A DNA stretch of 64,000 nt from Mediterraneibacter faecis JCM 15917 (lineage in GTDB: Bacteria; Bacillota; Clostridia; Lachnospirales; Lachnospiraceae): positions 1 to 64,000 of the forward strand of contig BBDW01000006.1 of the NCBI GenBank assembly GCA_001312505.1, given 5' to 3'. The notes beneath the pieces were generated by a model that worked only from the letters and a program-made list of their open reading frames with translations, searched no databases and had not been told where the DNA came from. This document shows, piece by piece, positions 46,894-57,660 of the stretch; position 1 is the first letter of the stretch, and each line of letters starts with the position of its first letter. The position numbers and the translations under genes are program-made.

Positions 46894-48274
46894 TAAAGAA
46901 TTAGCAAAAAAGATTCTTGAACTGGTTGGTGGTACGGAAAATGTTGTGTCAGTAAGACATTGTGCGACAAGACTTCGTATTGTAGTAGCTGATAAAGAAA
47001 GGATTCAGGTAAAAGAGATTGAAAATCTGGAGAAAGTAAAAGGAAGCTTTTTTAATTCTGGACAGTATCAGATTATCCTTGGAACAGGTCTGGTTAACCG
47101 AATCTATGACGAAGTTGTAAAAGTTACAGGAACAGGCGACGAAGAAAAGTCAGAGGAAAAAGAAAAGGTGGTTTATGGAAATAAATTTCAGAGAGCAATC
47201 AGAATGTTTTCTGATGTATTTGTGCCAATTATCCCGGTGCTTGTAGCTACTGGTTTGTTTATGGGACTTAGAGGGCTTCTGACTCAGGAGGCAGTACTTG
47301 CAGTATTTGGTCTGACAGCTGATAGTATTCCGCAGAATCTTCTTACATTTACACAGGTATTGACAGACACGGCATTTGCATTTCTTCCGGCTTTAGTGTG
47401 CTGGTCAACCTTCCGGAATTTTGGCGGAAGTCCGGTAATTGGAATTGTATTAGGATTGATGCTTGTAAACAGCAGCCTGCCAAGCGCTTATGCAGTTGGA
47501 TCAGGAGAGGCACAGCCGTTGATTTTCTTTGGATTCTTAAAAGTAACAGGATATCAGGGATCAGTATTACCGGCATTTGTGACAGGAATTGTCGCTTCCA
47601 AGTTTGAAAAATGGCTGCGAAAGAAAGTTCCGGATGCAATCGATCTGATTGTGACACCGTTCTTAACATTGTTGGTTGGATGTGTTCTGGCATTGTTCGT
47701 ACTTGGACCAATCTTACATACAGTAGAGTCAGGAGTTCTGTTTGCAGTAGAACATCTTCTTTTCCTTCCAATGGGAATAGGCGGATTTTTATATGGATGT
47801 TTCGGACAGCTTCTTGGTATTTTTGGTATTCATCATATTCTGAATTTCTTAGAGATCAGTATGTTGGCACAAGATGGATGGAATTATCTGAATCCAATCG
47901 GAACTTGCGGAAATGTTGCTCAGGCAGGAGCAGTTCTTGCAGTTGCAATCAAAGCAGCGTCTAATAAGACAAAGCAGGTGGCATATCCGGCATGTCTGTC
48001 TGCATTACTTGGAATTACAGAGCCGGCGGTATTTGGAGTCAACTTAAAATTTATGAAACCGTTTGTAATGTCAATGATCGGTGGCGGTGTTGGAGGATTT
48101 CTGGCATCAATCTTCCATCTGAGAGCAACAGGAATGTCAATTACAGGTATTCCAGGAACATTGCTGTATCTTAACGAGCAGCTGCCACTCTATATTCTGG
48201 TAAATGTAGTTGCTTTCGGTGTAGCATTCGGACTGACATGGATGTTTGGTTTTAATAAGAAAATGGAGCAGTAA
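46886..48274 (+). CDS. PTS transporter, sucrose-type EIIBC
   Basis: The 462-aa protein has an EIIB domain with phospho-Cys in VRHCATRLRIVV near residue 27, and an EIIC membrane domain of about ten helices from residue 100, with the conserved GITEPAVFGVNL. It lacks an EIIA domain, so it probably uses a separate EIIA(Glc), such as the one at 57127. Position between GH32 and GH36 suggests sucrose or raffinose-type sugars. Confidence 0.9.
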   Translation: MSDKELAKKILELVGGTENVVSVRHCATRLRIVVADKERIQVKEIENLEKVKGSFFNSGQYQIILGTGLVNRIYDEVVKVTGTGDEEKSEEKEKVVYGNKFQRAIRMFSDVFVPIIPVLVATGLFMGLRGLLTQEAVLAVFGLTADSIPQNLLTFTQVLTDTAFAFLPALVCWSTFRNFGGSPVIGIVLGLMLVNSSLPSAYAVGSGEAQPLIFFGFLKVTGYQGSVLPAFVTGIVASKFEKWLRKKVPDAIDLIVTPFLTLLVGCVLALFVLGPILHTVESGVLFAVEHLLFLPMGIGGFLYGCFGQLLGIFGIHHILNFLEISMLAQDGWNYLNPIGTCGNVAQAGAVLAVAIKAASNKTKQVAYPACLSALLGITEPAVFGVNLKFMKPFVMSMIGGGVGGFLASIFHLRATGMSITGIPGTLLYLNEQLPLYILVNVVAFGVAFGLTWMFGFNKKMEQ

Positions 48275-48276
48275 GT

Positions 48277-50503
48277 ATGAGTATTCTATTTCATAACAAA
48301 GGACAGATCGTGCAATTAAGTAATGATACAATAAGTTATGTGATGGAAGTTGTGGATGGAAAGTATCTGGTTCATCGGTATTTCGGACGAAAGATCCGAA
48401 ATTACCGGGGGACCGGAAATCCCCCCCTGTATTTCAAGAGAGGGTATAATACGGAACATGACAGCTCTGTCGAAAATATATCCTTTGATGATTTCCCGTT
48501 TGAATATCCGGTCGGAGGACATGGAGATTTTCGTATTCCGGCTTTTGCAATCACACAAGAAGATGGAATAACATTTTGCGAACCGGTGTTTAAAAGCTGG
48601 AGTGTGGTATCCGGTAAGCCTAAATTACAGGGTATGCCACAGATTCGTGTTAATGAAAATGAGTCGGAGACACTGGAAGTGATCTGTGAAGATGACAGAG
48701 CAGGGATCCGACTTTTTCTTTATTATACGATTTTTGAAAATTACGGAATTGTTTTACGGCATCAAAAAGTAGAAAATTATGGGAAGCAGACCGTTTTTCT
48801 TCAGAACATTCAGAGTATGTCTCTGGAACTTCCGGCAGAAGAGTATGAACTTATGACATTATATGGAACACATGCTAAAGAGGCAAATATGCAGCGTTTC
48901 CCGATTCATTATGGGGGGGTGCAGAAAACGGAGAGTGTCAGGGGGGGAAGCAGCAGTCCTCAGCATCAGCCATTTTTTGCGGCGTTAAAACCGGAGACGA
49001 ATGAATGCAGCGGAGAAGTCTGGGCAGCGCATCTTGTATATAGCGGAAATTTCCTCGCACAGGTGGAAAAGGATCAGTTTGGAAATGTACGGGCACAGAT
49101 TGGAATTCATCCGGACAGCTTTAAATGGGAATTAAAACCAGGAGATACATTTGCTTCTCCGGAAGCGGTATTGAATTATAGCAATACGGGTCTGAATGGA
49201 ATGCGCCACAATTTTCATTGGCTGTACCAACAGCATCTAATTCCTAAACGATTTGAGGAAAAAATACGACCGGTTCTTTTAAACTCCTGGGAATCTATGT
49301 ACTATGATGTAACAATGGAGAAGATTGATGAACAGGCAGACCTGGCTAAAGCTGCGGGAATTGAATTATTTGTGTTGGATGACGGTTGGTTCCGTAAAGG
49401 AAATGACAGCAGATCTTCAATGGGAGACTGGATATGTAATGAACAGAAACTTCCGGGTGGAATTGCAGCAGTTGCAGATGCGATTCATAAAAAAGGTTTA
49501 CAGTTTGGACTTTGGTTTGAACCGGAGGCAGTCAGCGAGGATAGTGAGTTGTTACGTCAACATCCGGACTGGGCGCTTCACATTCTGGGGGGGTATCAAT
49601 CGGTAAAAGGAAGACATGAATATCTGCTGGACCTTTCAAGAGAAGATGTCCGTGAATATTTATTTAAAACATTAGATTTTTATTTAAAAAATGGAAAAAT
49701 CAATTACATAAAGTGGGATATGAACCGACCGCTGACAGATGTGAATTCTGCATGTCTGGGAGTACAGCAAAAAGAAGAGATCAGTCATCGGTATGTGCTT
49801 GGATTATATGATATTTTGGAACGCATTACAGAAAAATATCCGGATGTTCTGATTGAAGGATGTTCCAGTGGTGGTGCGCGATTTGATCCGGGAATGTTGT
49901 ATTATGTGCCGCAGAATTGGACAAGTGACAATACAGATGCATTTGACCGTGCGACGATCCAAAGAGGGTATAGCCTTTTATATCCGCAGATAACAATGGG
50001 GGGCTCACGTAAGTATTGTTCCGAATCATCAGACCGGAAGAAGTACTTCTCTGGATGCAAGATATCAGGTAGCAAGATTATTTAATCTGGGATATGAACT
50101 TGATCTTACGAAATGTTCCAAAGAAGAAAGAAAAGAAATTGCTGATCAGATTCAGGAATATAAAGAACAGAGAGGCTGGTTGCAAAAGGGAGTGCTTAGT
50201 TATCTTGAAGTTCCGAATGAGAATTATATTGCATGGTCGGTTGTTTCCGTGACGGGAGAAGAATGCGAAGTTATTATCATGCAGAAACTGTTTGATCCGA
50301 GATATTCTCATGGAAGAATTCATCTCTGTGGTCTGCATCCGGAATGGGATTATAAAGATGAAAGTACCGGGCAGATTTTGGGTGGAGATGAATTGATGGA
50401 GATCGGAGTATCGCTACCATTAATAAAACGAGATTTCCATACATTTGCATTTCATTTTTCAAAGGTAAAGGAGAATTACGGTGATCAGATTAATTGCAAG
50501 TGA
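48277..50503 (+). CDS. GH36 alpha-galactosidase, frame broken
   Basis: Cytoplasmic GH36 enzyme of about 738 aa that removes alpha-galactosyl units from melibiose and raffinose-type sugars. The nucleophile Asp lies in YIKWDMNRPL, the acid/base Asp in WTSDNTDAFDR, and LDDGWFRKG is the substrate-binding box. The 6-G tract at 49998-50003 should be five (MGAHVSIVPNHQTGR), and the frame then runs to a stop at 50503. Extra residues occur at 48421, 48913, 48941 and 49587. It starts two bases after the PTS gene. Confidence 0.91.
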
Positions 50504-51257
50504 TCTGGATGGGACACTTCTAAATGAGGAAGGCATGTTATCAGAGAAAACAGCGGAGTGTATAAGGACTGCACAGCAGGCCGGAATTCTGTGGGTTGCG
50601 GCAACAGGCCGTTCGCTGAAAACGGCATCTGAGCTTATGAGAACAGCGGGAGTTTCACCGGAATATCTTCTGCTAAATGGAGCTGAATTTCGAAAGAGTG
50701 ATGGGACTTTGATTTTCCAAAAATCAATAGAAGAATCCTGTGCGCAGGAAATTATACAGATGCTCATGGAAAAGAAGTTTGATTTTGAAATTAATACATC
50801 ATCAGGAGATTTTTCGACAGACTGTGAGTTTTGCGATACGGCTTGCCCAATGCCCGCAGTGGAAAAAAATTTTGATGCGCAGATTAAAATTCAAAAGATA
50901 TTTATTTTCTCAGAAGAGCAGGATAAGTTGAAAAATATAAAAGAGTTTTTGAAGAAGAGACACGATATCACAATTACGTCATCTGCAGCCTGGAACATAG
51001 AGATTACAGACCGGCAGGTGAATAAGGGAACTATGCTTGAACAGGTCGCTGAGTATTATGGATATAGTAAAGAAGAGGTATTGGTATTTGGGGGATGGGA
51101 AGAATGACATTCTAATGTTTGAAAAGTTCCCGCATTCCAGAGCCATGGGAAATGCAGTAGAAAGCTTGAAAAAATCGCAGAGAAAGTCATCGAATCTAAT
51201 AAAGATGATGCAGTTGCACAAGAGGTATGCAGATTGTTGCAACATCTAAGTTTGTAA
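50481..51257 (+). CDS. Cof-type HAD-superfamily hydrolase, frame broken
   Basis: HAD phosphatase of about 258 aa, beginning (GTG) MIRLIASDLDGTLLNEEGML with the DxD catalytic pair, and with a C2 cap. The 5-G tract at 51090-51094 should be four (VFGDGKNDILMF, the conserved Mg2+ motif), and one A is missing near 51167, after which the protein ends at 51257. It overlaps the end of the alpha-galactosidase gene by 23 bases. It probably dephosphorylates a sugar phosphate. Confidence 0.87.
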
Positions 51258-51288
51258 GCGCTTGGTTGATATCAGAAGAAAAAATGAT

Positions 51289-51338
51289 AAAAAGGACGGA
51301 GAGTTCTGATTGAAAATGTCAGAACTCTCCGTCCTTTT
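51289..51338. terminator. perfect 20-bp terminator, shared loop type
   Basis: AAAAGGACGGAGAGTTCTGA pairs with TCAGAACTCTCCGTCCTTTT around TTGAAAATG, between the convergent HAD and LacI genes. It is a close relative of the hairpins at 44383 and 55477. Confidence 0.9.
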
Positions 51339-52361
51339 ATCCATTTATTTTACAACAGCTGTCACGTTCAATCAGCTGATGTGGCACGATAATCTTTGTT
51401 GCAACAAGATTCGGATTCTCAATGTGATTGATCATCTGTGATGCCGCCTCGATACCCAACTGCTTAGAATTAATATCAATTGAAGTAAGCTGTGGAGATG
51501 TCGATCTTGCAAATAGAGAGTTGTTGAATGATATAATCGACAAATCATCAGGGATTGAAACATGATTCTGAAGACAGACTCTTTCAAGTGAAATGGCTAG
51601 AATATCATCACTTACAACGATTGCAGTTGGCGGTTCATCCTGCTGTAACAGAGAAGAAATTGCTTCTGTGTTATCTCCTGATACATTCAGAACTTCCGCA
51701 CAGTATTCCGGACGGAAAGGGATTCCGTGTTTAGTCAATGCCATCTGGTAACCGGTTTTTCTGTCTGCGGCAAAAGTCAGTGAACTGTCGGAACCCAGAT
51801 AAGCAATCTTGCGATGACCGAGCTGATAGAGATATTCGGTCGCGTCCTCTCCGGCAAGAAGATTATCATTGTCAATATATAATGTCTGATTCGTGTACTG
51901 TGTTGCTTTTCCAATCAAGATATAAAGAAGCCCTTCGCTGAAGAGATAATCAATAATCGGATCGTCCTTTCGAGAATAAAGAACGATGAACCCATCTACT
52001 TTTCCACTTCGTGACATAGACTGAATCGCTTTTAAGATCTCATCTTCATCTTGACCTGTCACAACAGTAGACATGTATTGTCTCTGGTTACAGTAGTGGC
52101 TGATGCCGCGAATTGCTTCAAGATAGAAAGCATTCTCATATACTTCACGGGCGGATGCCGGAAGGATAATCCGATTGTGCGGGAATACTGAGAAGCAAGA
52201 TTGCTGGCCTGAAAGTTTACTTCGTAACCAAGTTCGATCATCGCTTTACGAACTTTTTCTTTTGTTTCTGTGCTGATGGATGGGTTATTCTTACAAGTTC
52301 TGGAGACAGTGGAAGGTGATACACCTGCCAAAGCGGCCACATCTTTAATTGTTACTGCCAT
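51337..52361 (-). CDS. LacI family transcriptional regulator, frame broken
   Basis: The N-terminal LacI helix-turn-helix (VTIKDVAALAGVSPSTVSRT) is followed by a periplasmic-binding-like sugar domain (GFIVLYSRKDDPIIDYLF; ISIPDDLSIISFNNS). One base is missing near 52170 (SRTIGIILPASAREVYENAF expected). The product should be about 341 aa, resembling MalR-type regulators. It is divergent from the broken PTS gene and the EEP/MalQ genes, with LacI-type palindromes near 52750-52775. Confidence 0.89.
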
Positions 52362-52425
52362 ATTTTCCCTCCTGTGAGGAAATGAGGATGTCAGGCATCT
52401 GACACCTATTTTCCTTTATTTTCAC

Positions 52426-52567
52426 GTAACTGTTCAGAGCCAACCTCCAAAATGCTACGCATTTCGTCGGTGTGGCGTATCCGCCAAATAAAATTTCAAA
52501 AACAGTCTTAAAAATGCAAGCATTTTATACCTGTTTTTTGAAATTTTGCTTGGCTCTGAACAGTTAC
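52426..52567. repeat. family A MITE, copy 2 (142 bp)
   Basis: Same 142-bp element as at 4700, with the 16-bp ends GTAACTGTTCAGAGCC / GGCTCTGAACAGTTAC. An exact 8-bp duplication ATTTTCAC flanks it (52418-52425 and 52568-52575). It sits in the intergenic region between LacI and the PTS remnant. Confidence 0.93.
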
Positions 52568-52739
52568 ATTTTCACAAAAAATTCGTCACCTACTATTTTA
52601 GTGAAAGAACGCAATGATGTCAAATCTGTTGCATAGTTTTTTGCATAGAAACTGTTGTGAGAATGTACAAAAACAGAGCATATAAATTGTGCAAAAGGCA
52701 GAAATAGAAAATAGATCTATAAATAGAATTGCATTTCGT

Positions 52740-52775
52740 GCAAAACGTGCATATAATTAATGCAAACGGTTGCAT
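52740..52775 (+). promoter_or_regulatory. promoter -10 box flanked by LacI-type operators
   Basis: TATAAT (52751-52756) lies between GTGCAAAACGTGCAT and TGCAAACGGTTGCA (52761-52774), two palindromes with the CG centre of LacI-family operators. They precede the PTS remnant and probably once controlled a maltose-type operon through the LacI protein. Confidence 0.6.
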
Positions 52776-52781
52776 GGAACA

Positions 52782-52931
52782 ATGCAACAAAAGGATTTGG
52801 ATAAAGTAGCAGAGCTTGCCGCATGGAAGTCAGAGGGAGCACGTGGACTGATTAAGAAAGATAATGGAATCCAGGCTGTCTATGGGCCAAAAGCAGATGT
52901 ATTAAAATCAGATATTAATGACATCTTATGA
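52782..52931 (+). pseudogene. PTS EIIB C-terminal remnant
   Basis: The 49 codons after ATG 52782 read like the last part of a glucose/maltose-type EIIB domain (AELAAWKSEGARGLIKKDNG, IQAVYGPKADVLKSDI). The EIIC domain and the phospho-Cys are absent. The gene keeps its promoter region but has lost the bulk of its coding sequence by deletion, so uptake through this PTS is lost. It is followed by two hairpins and the EEP and MalQ genes that would have shared its operon. Confidence 0.7.
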
Positions 52932-52979
52932 TACCAGGATTGTGAGAGTGCATTGCACGAAACAATCCTTAGGTATCAT
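52928..52979 (+). terminator. large hairpin after the PTS remnant
   Basis: ATGATACC.GGATTGT pairs with ACAATCC..GGTATCAT with an inner GTGC/GCAC stem. It has no clear T run. Confidence 0.5.
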
Positions 52980-53012
52980 AGTTGGGGGATTTTAGTTCAT
53001 AACAGACAATAG

Positions 53013-53050
53013 ACTGGAGAAGGTATGTAGAAATTTCTCCGGTGTTTTTA
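53013..53050 (+). terminator. hairpin with T run before the EEP gene
   Basis: ACTGGAGAA pairs with TTTCTCCGGT and is followed by GTTTTTA. It may reduce read-through into the EEP-MalQ genes or act in their regulation. Confidence 0.5.
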
Positions 53051-53066
53051 CAGGAGTGAGAAGAGA

Positions 53067-53921
53067 ATGAAGTTAATGACATTAAATACGCATAGTCTTG
53101 TAGAATCATCTTACGAAGAAAAAAAAGAAAAGTTTATAGAGACGTTAATAGTTGAGCAGCCGGATGTAGTTGCTCTTCAGGAGGTGAATCAGACTGCAAG
53201 TGCCGGAGAAATTCCGGATGTAATGCTGGCCGGGTATAAGAGATGTATGGATTTCGGACTTCCTGTAAGAGAAGACAATCACGCGAAAGAAGTTGTTGAA
53301 GCACTCAGAGAAAAAGGAGTGTATTACTATTGGACCTGGCTGTCTGCAAAGATCGGATATGGAAAATACGATGAAGGAATGGCTCTTTTATCAAAGAAAC
53401 CGATTATGAGAGTAAAGCAGTTCCTGATCAGCCAGACAGATGATTATGATAATTGGAAGACAAGAAAAATTTTAGGAATGCAGACAGAAGGGAACGATGA
53501 CATTTTCTTTACAGTCCATATGGGCTGGTGGAACGACGAGGAAGAACCGCTGAAGAAACAGTGGGAGAAAATGGAAAAGCTGACGAAAAGTCTGGAAAAG
53601 AAAGATCGCACCATCTGGTTGATGGGAGATTTCAACAGTCTCGATAATGTAAAACAGGAAGGATATGAACTGATCTGCGAAAGCGGATGGAAGGACAGTT
53701 ACTGTCTGGCAGAACAGAAAGATTCCGGTGTTACAGTGGAAGAAGAAATCGATGGATGGCGCGATGGAGAAGGCGGTGGAGCAGTGAAAGATGCCAAACG
53801 TCTGGATTACATTTTCTGTAATACGCAGAAAAAAGTAAAGTCATCGAAAGTGGTATGTAATGGTAAGAATTACCCGGTAGTATCCGATCATTATGGAGTA
53901 ATGATTGAGGTAGAAGATTAA
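53067..53921 (+). CDS. endonuclease/exonuclease/phosphatase family protein
   Basis: The 284-aa protein has the EEP fold: LMTLNTHSLVE, VVALQEVNQ (metal Glu), WLMGDFNSLDNV and the C-terminal VVSDHYGVMIE (catalytic His). It is found with maltodextrin genes in Clostridia, where a sugar-phosphate phosphatase role has been suggested by context only. AGGAGTGAGAAGAG precedes ATG. MalQ follows 15 bases later. Confidence 0.88.
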   Translation: MKLMTLNTHSLVESSYEEKKEKFIETLIVEQPDVVALQEVNQTASAGEIPDVMLAGYKRCMDFGLPVREDNHAKEVVEALREKGVYYYWTWLSAKIGYGKYDEGMALLSKKPIMRVKQFLISQTDDYDNWKTRKILGMQTEGNDDIFFTVHMGWWNDEEEPLKKQWEKMEKLTKSLEKKDRTIWLMGDFNSLDNVKQEGYELICESGWKDSYCLAEQKDSGVTVEEEIDGWRDGEGGGAVKDAKRLDYIFCNTQKKVKSSKVVCNGKNYPVVSDHYGVMIEVED

Positions 53922-53936
53922 GAGGAGGAAGATAAA

Positions 53937-55452
53937 ATGAGCGAAAGAGCAGCAGGTATTTTAATGCCGATCAGTAGTTTGCCGTCAGAGTACGGAATTG
54001 GTTGTTTTTCAAAAAGTGCGTATGAATTTGTAGATTGGCTCAAAGGAGCAGGACAGAATTATTGGCAGATTCTCCCGCTTGGACCGACCAGTTATGGAGA
54101 TTCTCCATATCAGTCCTTTTCTACATTTGCAGGAAATCCGTACTTTATCAGTCTTGATGAACTGATCGAGGAAGGTGTTCTGACACGTGCAGAATGTGAG
54201 AAAGTAAACTGGGGGAAAAGCAAAGGGTTCCATTGATTACGAGAAGATTTATAATGGACGTTATCCATTACTTCGCAAAGCTTATGAGAGAAGTAAGATC
54301 AGTGAGAATCCGGAGTATCAGAAATTCGTGAATGAGAATAGCTGGTGGCTGTCAGATTATGCACTGTTCATGGCTGTAAAAGGACGATTTGACAATGTAG
54401 AGTGGACAAAATGGCAGAAGATATCCGTCTCCGTTGGAAATGGGCAATGGATTATTACAGAGAGGAACTGTATTATGATATTGAATTCCAGCAGTACATG
54501 CAATTTAAATTCCACGAGCAATGGATGAAATTAAAGGCATATGCAAATGAAAATGGAATCAAGATCATTGGAGATATCCCGATCTATGTTGCAATGGACA
54601 GTGCGGATACCTGGGCGCATCCGGAACTGTTTCAGTTAGATGAGGAAAATGTTCCGACAGCTGTAGCCGGATGCCCGCCGGATGGATTCTCTGCGACAGG
54701 ACAGCTGTGGGGGAAATCCGCTGTACCGTTGGGACTATCATAGAGAGACAGGATATTCATGGTGGATTTCAAGACTGCATTATGTATTCCAGATGTATGA
54801 TGTTGTCAGAATCGATCATTTCCGTGGATTTGATGAATACTTTTCAATTCCGTATGGGGCAGAGAATGCGATCGGAGGACATTGGGAGAAAGGTCCTGGA
54901 ATCGATCTGTTCCGCAAAGTGGAACAGGCACTTGGATGGAAGCAGGTTATTGCCGAAGATCTTGGTTATGTGACAGATTCTGTTCGTGAGCTGGTCCGCG
55001 AGAGTGGTTTTCCGGGAATGAAGGTTCTGGAATTTGCATTTGATTCCCGTGACTCAGGTTGTGCGAATGATTATCTTCCACATAACTACCCGGTGAACAG
55101 TGTGGCTTATACAGGAACTCATGACAACGAAACAATCGTTGGATGGTGGAGCAGTATCACAAAAGAGGAGCAAAAACTGGCGAGAGATTACATGTGTGAC
55201 CAGTACACACCGGAAAGTGAACTGTATAAATCTCTGATCAGCCTGATTATGCGAAGCAGTGCAAAGCTGTGTGTTATTCCGATGCAGGACTATTTAGGAC
55301 TTGGAAATAATTGTCGTATCAACACTCCGTCTACGGTAGGAAAGAACTGGAAATGGAGAGTGAATACGAGACAGTTATCATTGAAATTGCAGAAGGAAAT
55401 CCAGGAGATGACACTCAGATATGGAAGAATGAACTGGGAGACAGTCGAGTAG
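53937..55452 (+). CDS. malQ: 4-alpha-glucanotransferase (GH77), frame broken
   Basis: Amylomaltase of about 505 aa that transfers glucan segments between maltodextrins in the cytoplasm. Visible motifs are MPISSLPSEYGIGCFSKSAY, VRIDHFRGFDEYF (nucleophile Asp), IAEDLGYVT (acid/base Glu) and GTHDNETIVGWW. The frame is broken at the 5-G tracts 54211-54215 and 54709-54713 (four expected in each) and by one lost base near 54410 (WTKWAEDIRLRWKW expected). Last gene of the LacI-controlled maltodextrin unit. Confidence 0.91.
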
Positions 55453-55476
55453 GATTCTAAAAAATAAGATTTTATG

Positions 55477-55527
55477 AAAAAGAGACGGAGGTTTCTGATT
55501 ACAAAATGTCAGAAACCTCTGTCTTTT
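55477..55527. terminator. terminator, shared loop type
   Basis: AAAAGAGACGGAGGTTTCTG pairs with CAGAAACCTCTGTCTTTT around ATTACAAAATGT, between convergent malQ and the MATE gene. Loop and stem resemble the hairpins at 44383 and 51289. Confidence 0.88.
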
Positions 55528-55554
55528 AATTCTCTTTAAGTAGTTGTTTTTAAG

Positions 55555-56877
55555 CTACAGTTTTTTCCTCAACGTCCAAAGTGCAACAATCAGTGTCAAT
55601 ATCTCAGCTGCCGGAACTGCCAGCCAGATTCCATTTAATTCCAAGAACCTCGGAAGAACTGTCAGGAAAAGAAGTAGCAGAGCAAAGGAACGAAGGAAAG
55701 TAATCATACCTGAGATATATCCTTTGCCATATGTCATCATACGGATTGCTGCGAAGATATTGATTCCTGAAAATAAGAATCCGAGTCCATATAAGCGCAG
55801 TCCGGAAACTGCCATGTCAAAGACTGTGCTGTCGGGAGATGCAAAGAAACGTACCCCAATTGGTGACAGCAGATAAGTGCATCCGTAGAGAATGATCGGT
55901 GCAATCGCAAAGAAGCGATAAGCGTACTTTTCTAAAACACGACAGACAGAGAAATTTCTGTCTCCGTAAGCATATCCTAGTGGCGTTGATAGTCCCATAG
56001 AAAATCCAAAATAAATTCCGATACATAAGAACTGTAAATACATGATGATCGAAACAGCAGCAACGCCGTCTTCTCCGGCGAAAAGTAGGGCACTTCGGTT
56101 AAAGACAACGGTTGTGATCGCAATCGCAAGCTGGTTTACGAATTCAGAAGTTCCGTTGACCATGCTATGAAATGCTTCCTTTATAGATAATCCGTGGAAT
56201 GTAAAATGAAGGAAGTTCGGATGTGTTACAAAGTAAACCACTCCCATTACAAAAGAAAGCAGCAGGCCGAGGAAAGTTGCAAGTGCGGCACCTGTAATTC
56301 CCATATGGAGCTGTCCGATAAAAATGTAATCGAAAACAATATTAAAAATCCCTCCGGAAAGTGCTGTCAGAAAACTGTACGTCGGAGAACCGTCAACACG
56401 GATGAAATAAGTGAACATCTCTTTTCCAACCACGATCGGAGCACCGAACAGCCACCAGTAGATATAAGCTTTACAATCTGCCATCAGCAGTGAGGTTGCA
56501 CCAAGCATCTGCAGGATGACCGGCAACCGGAAAAGAATAAGTGCAGAAACAAGAGCGCCAATGACAATGGCAGCAGTCATGCTTACCGAGAAAGTCCGGC
56601 TGGCTTCATCATTTCTCTTTCCACCGATATGAAGAGCGGCAAGTGCACTTCCTCCTGTCGCAAAGGCAAGTGCGATACCGTACAGAATATTTACAAGCGG
56701 ATAGACAACATTGATCGCGGCGAGTGCATTTGTTCCAACATAAGCAGAAACAAAGATTCCATCAACGATTGTATAAACTGTAGTAAATAATGAGGTCAGA
56801 TAAGTTGGAATGATAAAGCGTAATAATTTCTTTAATCGAATCTCATCTACAGATTGAAAAATAAGAGTTTTTTCCAT
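55555..56877 (-). CDS. MATE family efflux transporter
   Basis: The 440-aa, twelve-helix exporter has an intact frame. The start LKKLLRFIIPTYLTSLFTTV with YTIVDGIFVSAYVG and the second-half repeat (SEFVNQLAIAITTVVFNRSA) fit the MepA/DinF-like branch of MATE. The substrate is unknown. It has an AAGGAGGGT site and is monocistronic. Confidence 0.9.
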   Translation of the reverse strand: MEKTLIFQSVDEIRLKKLLRFIIPTYLTSLFTTVYTIVDGIFVSAYVGTNALAAINVVYPLVNILYGIALAFATGGSALAALHIGGKRNDEASRTFSVSMTAAIVIGALVSALILFRLPVILQMLGATSLLMADCKAYIYWWLFGAPIVVGKEMFTYFIRVDGSPTYSFLTALSGGIFNIVFDYIFIGQLHMGITGAALATFLGLLLSFVMGVVYFVTHPNFLHFTFHGLSIKEAFHSMVNGTSEFVNQLAIAITTVVFNRSALLFAGEDGVAAVSIIMYLQFLCIGIYFGFSMGLSTPLGYAYGDRNFSVCRVLEKYAYRFFAIAPIILYGCTYLLSPIGVRFFASPDSTVFDMAVSGLRLYGLGFLFSGINIFAAIRMMTYGKGYISGMITFLRSFALLLLFLTVLPRFLELNGIWLAVPAAEILTLIVALWTLRKKL

Positions 56878-57126
56878 TGGGAACCCTCCTTGTTAAAAAA
56901 ATCTCTTAGTATATAATAAACCTTAAAGATACATGAAGGTCAATAAAAAGATTTTCTGATCATTATGAATAAGAAGAAACGATACTAGCGTGGAAAAATA
57001 TGCAAAACATAGAATTCACAAATAAATCAAAAAATGGGATTGATATTCGCAGAAACAGTGACTATAATTTTTTAGTTGGTAAGAGAAGTAATGAGTGGAT
57101 GAAAGACGTCTAAGGAGGAGTTAGAT

Positions 57127-57606
57127 ATGAGCAATCAGGAGAATGTATTTGAAACAATTTTAGCACCTATGACCGGTACAGCAGTAGCAATCACAGAAGT
57201 GCCGGATCCTATTTTTATAGAGAAGATTCTTGGAGATGGAATCGCAATCGTTCCGACAGAAGGTAAGGTTGTAAGCCCGGTTGACGGAACTGTATCAAAA
57301 GTAGCAGAGACAGGTCACATTTATGCTGTTACTTCCGATAACGGAGTAGAAGTTGTGATACATGTCGGACTTGAGACAGTCGCACTGAATGGAAAATGTT
57401 TCCAGATCCATGTAAAAGAAGGGGGGGACAAGGTAAAAGCAGGAGATCTTCTTGCAGATGCAGACCTTGAGTTTATCAAAGAAACAGGACGTAATTCCAT
57501 CACACCGATCGTCATCGGTTCAAGCCTTGAAGGGAAAGAGCTTGTATGTGAAGAGGGAGAAGTTCAGGCTGGAAAAACAGTTATTATGGAAATTAAGCAG
57601 AAATAA
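57127..57606 (+). CDS. PTS glucose-type EIIA protein
   Basis: The 159-aa EIIA(Glc)-fold protein has ILAPMTGTAVAITEVPDPIF at the start, an HIYAVTSDNG segment and the phosphorylated His in VEVVIHVGLETVALNGK. It passes phosphate from HPr to EIIB domains that lack their own EIIA. Candidates are the sucrose-type EIIBC at 46886 and the lost EIIB at 52782. TAAGGAGGAG precedes ATG. One Gly at 57421 is probably spurious. Confidence 0.91.
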   Translation: MSNQENVFETILAPMTGTAVAITEVPDPIFIEKILGDGIAIVPTEGKVVSPVDGTVSKVAETGHIYAVTSDNGVEVVIHVGLETVALNGKCFQIHVKEGGDKVKAGDLLADADLEFIKETGRNSITPIVIGSSLEGKELVCEEGEVQAGKTVIMEIKQK

Positions 57607-57660
57607 GAAGTCTGAAGATATTGTTCCAGAATCGGTTTAGCTTAGAAGGAAGGTTATAGT

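Noticed and set aside
48277-50503. A second, separate small gene after 50090 downstream of the alpha-galactosidase
   Set aside because: Its sequence is the normal C-terminal beta-sandwich of GH36 and joins the main frame when the 6-G tract at 49998 is read as five.
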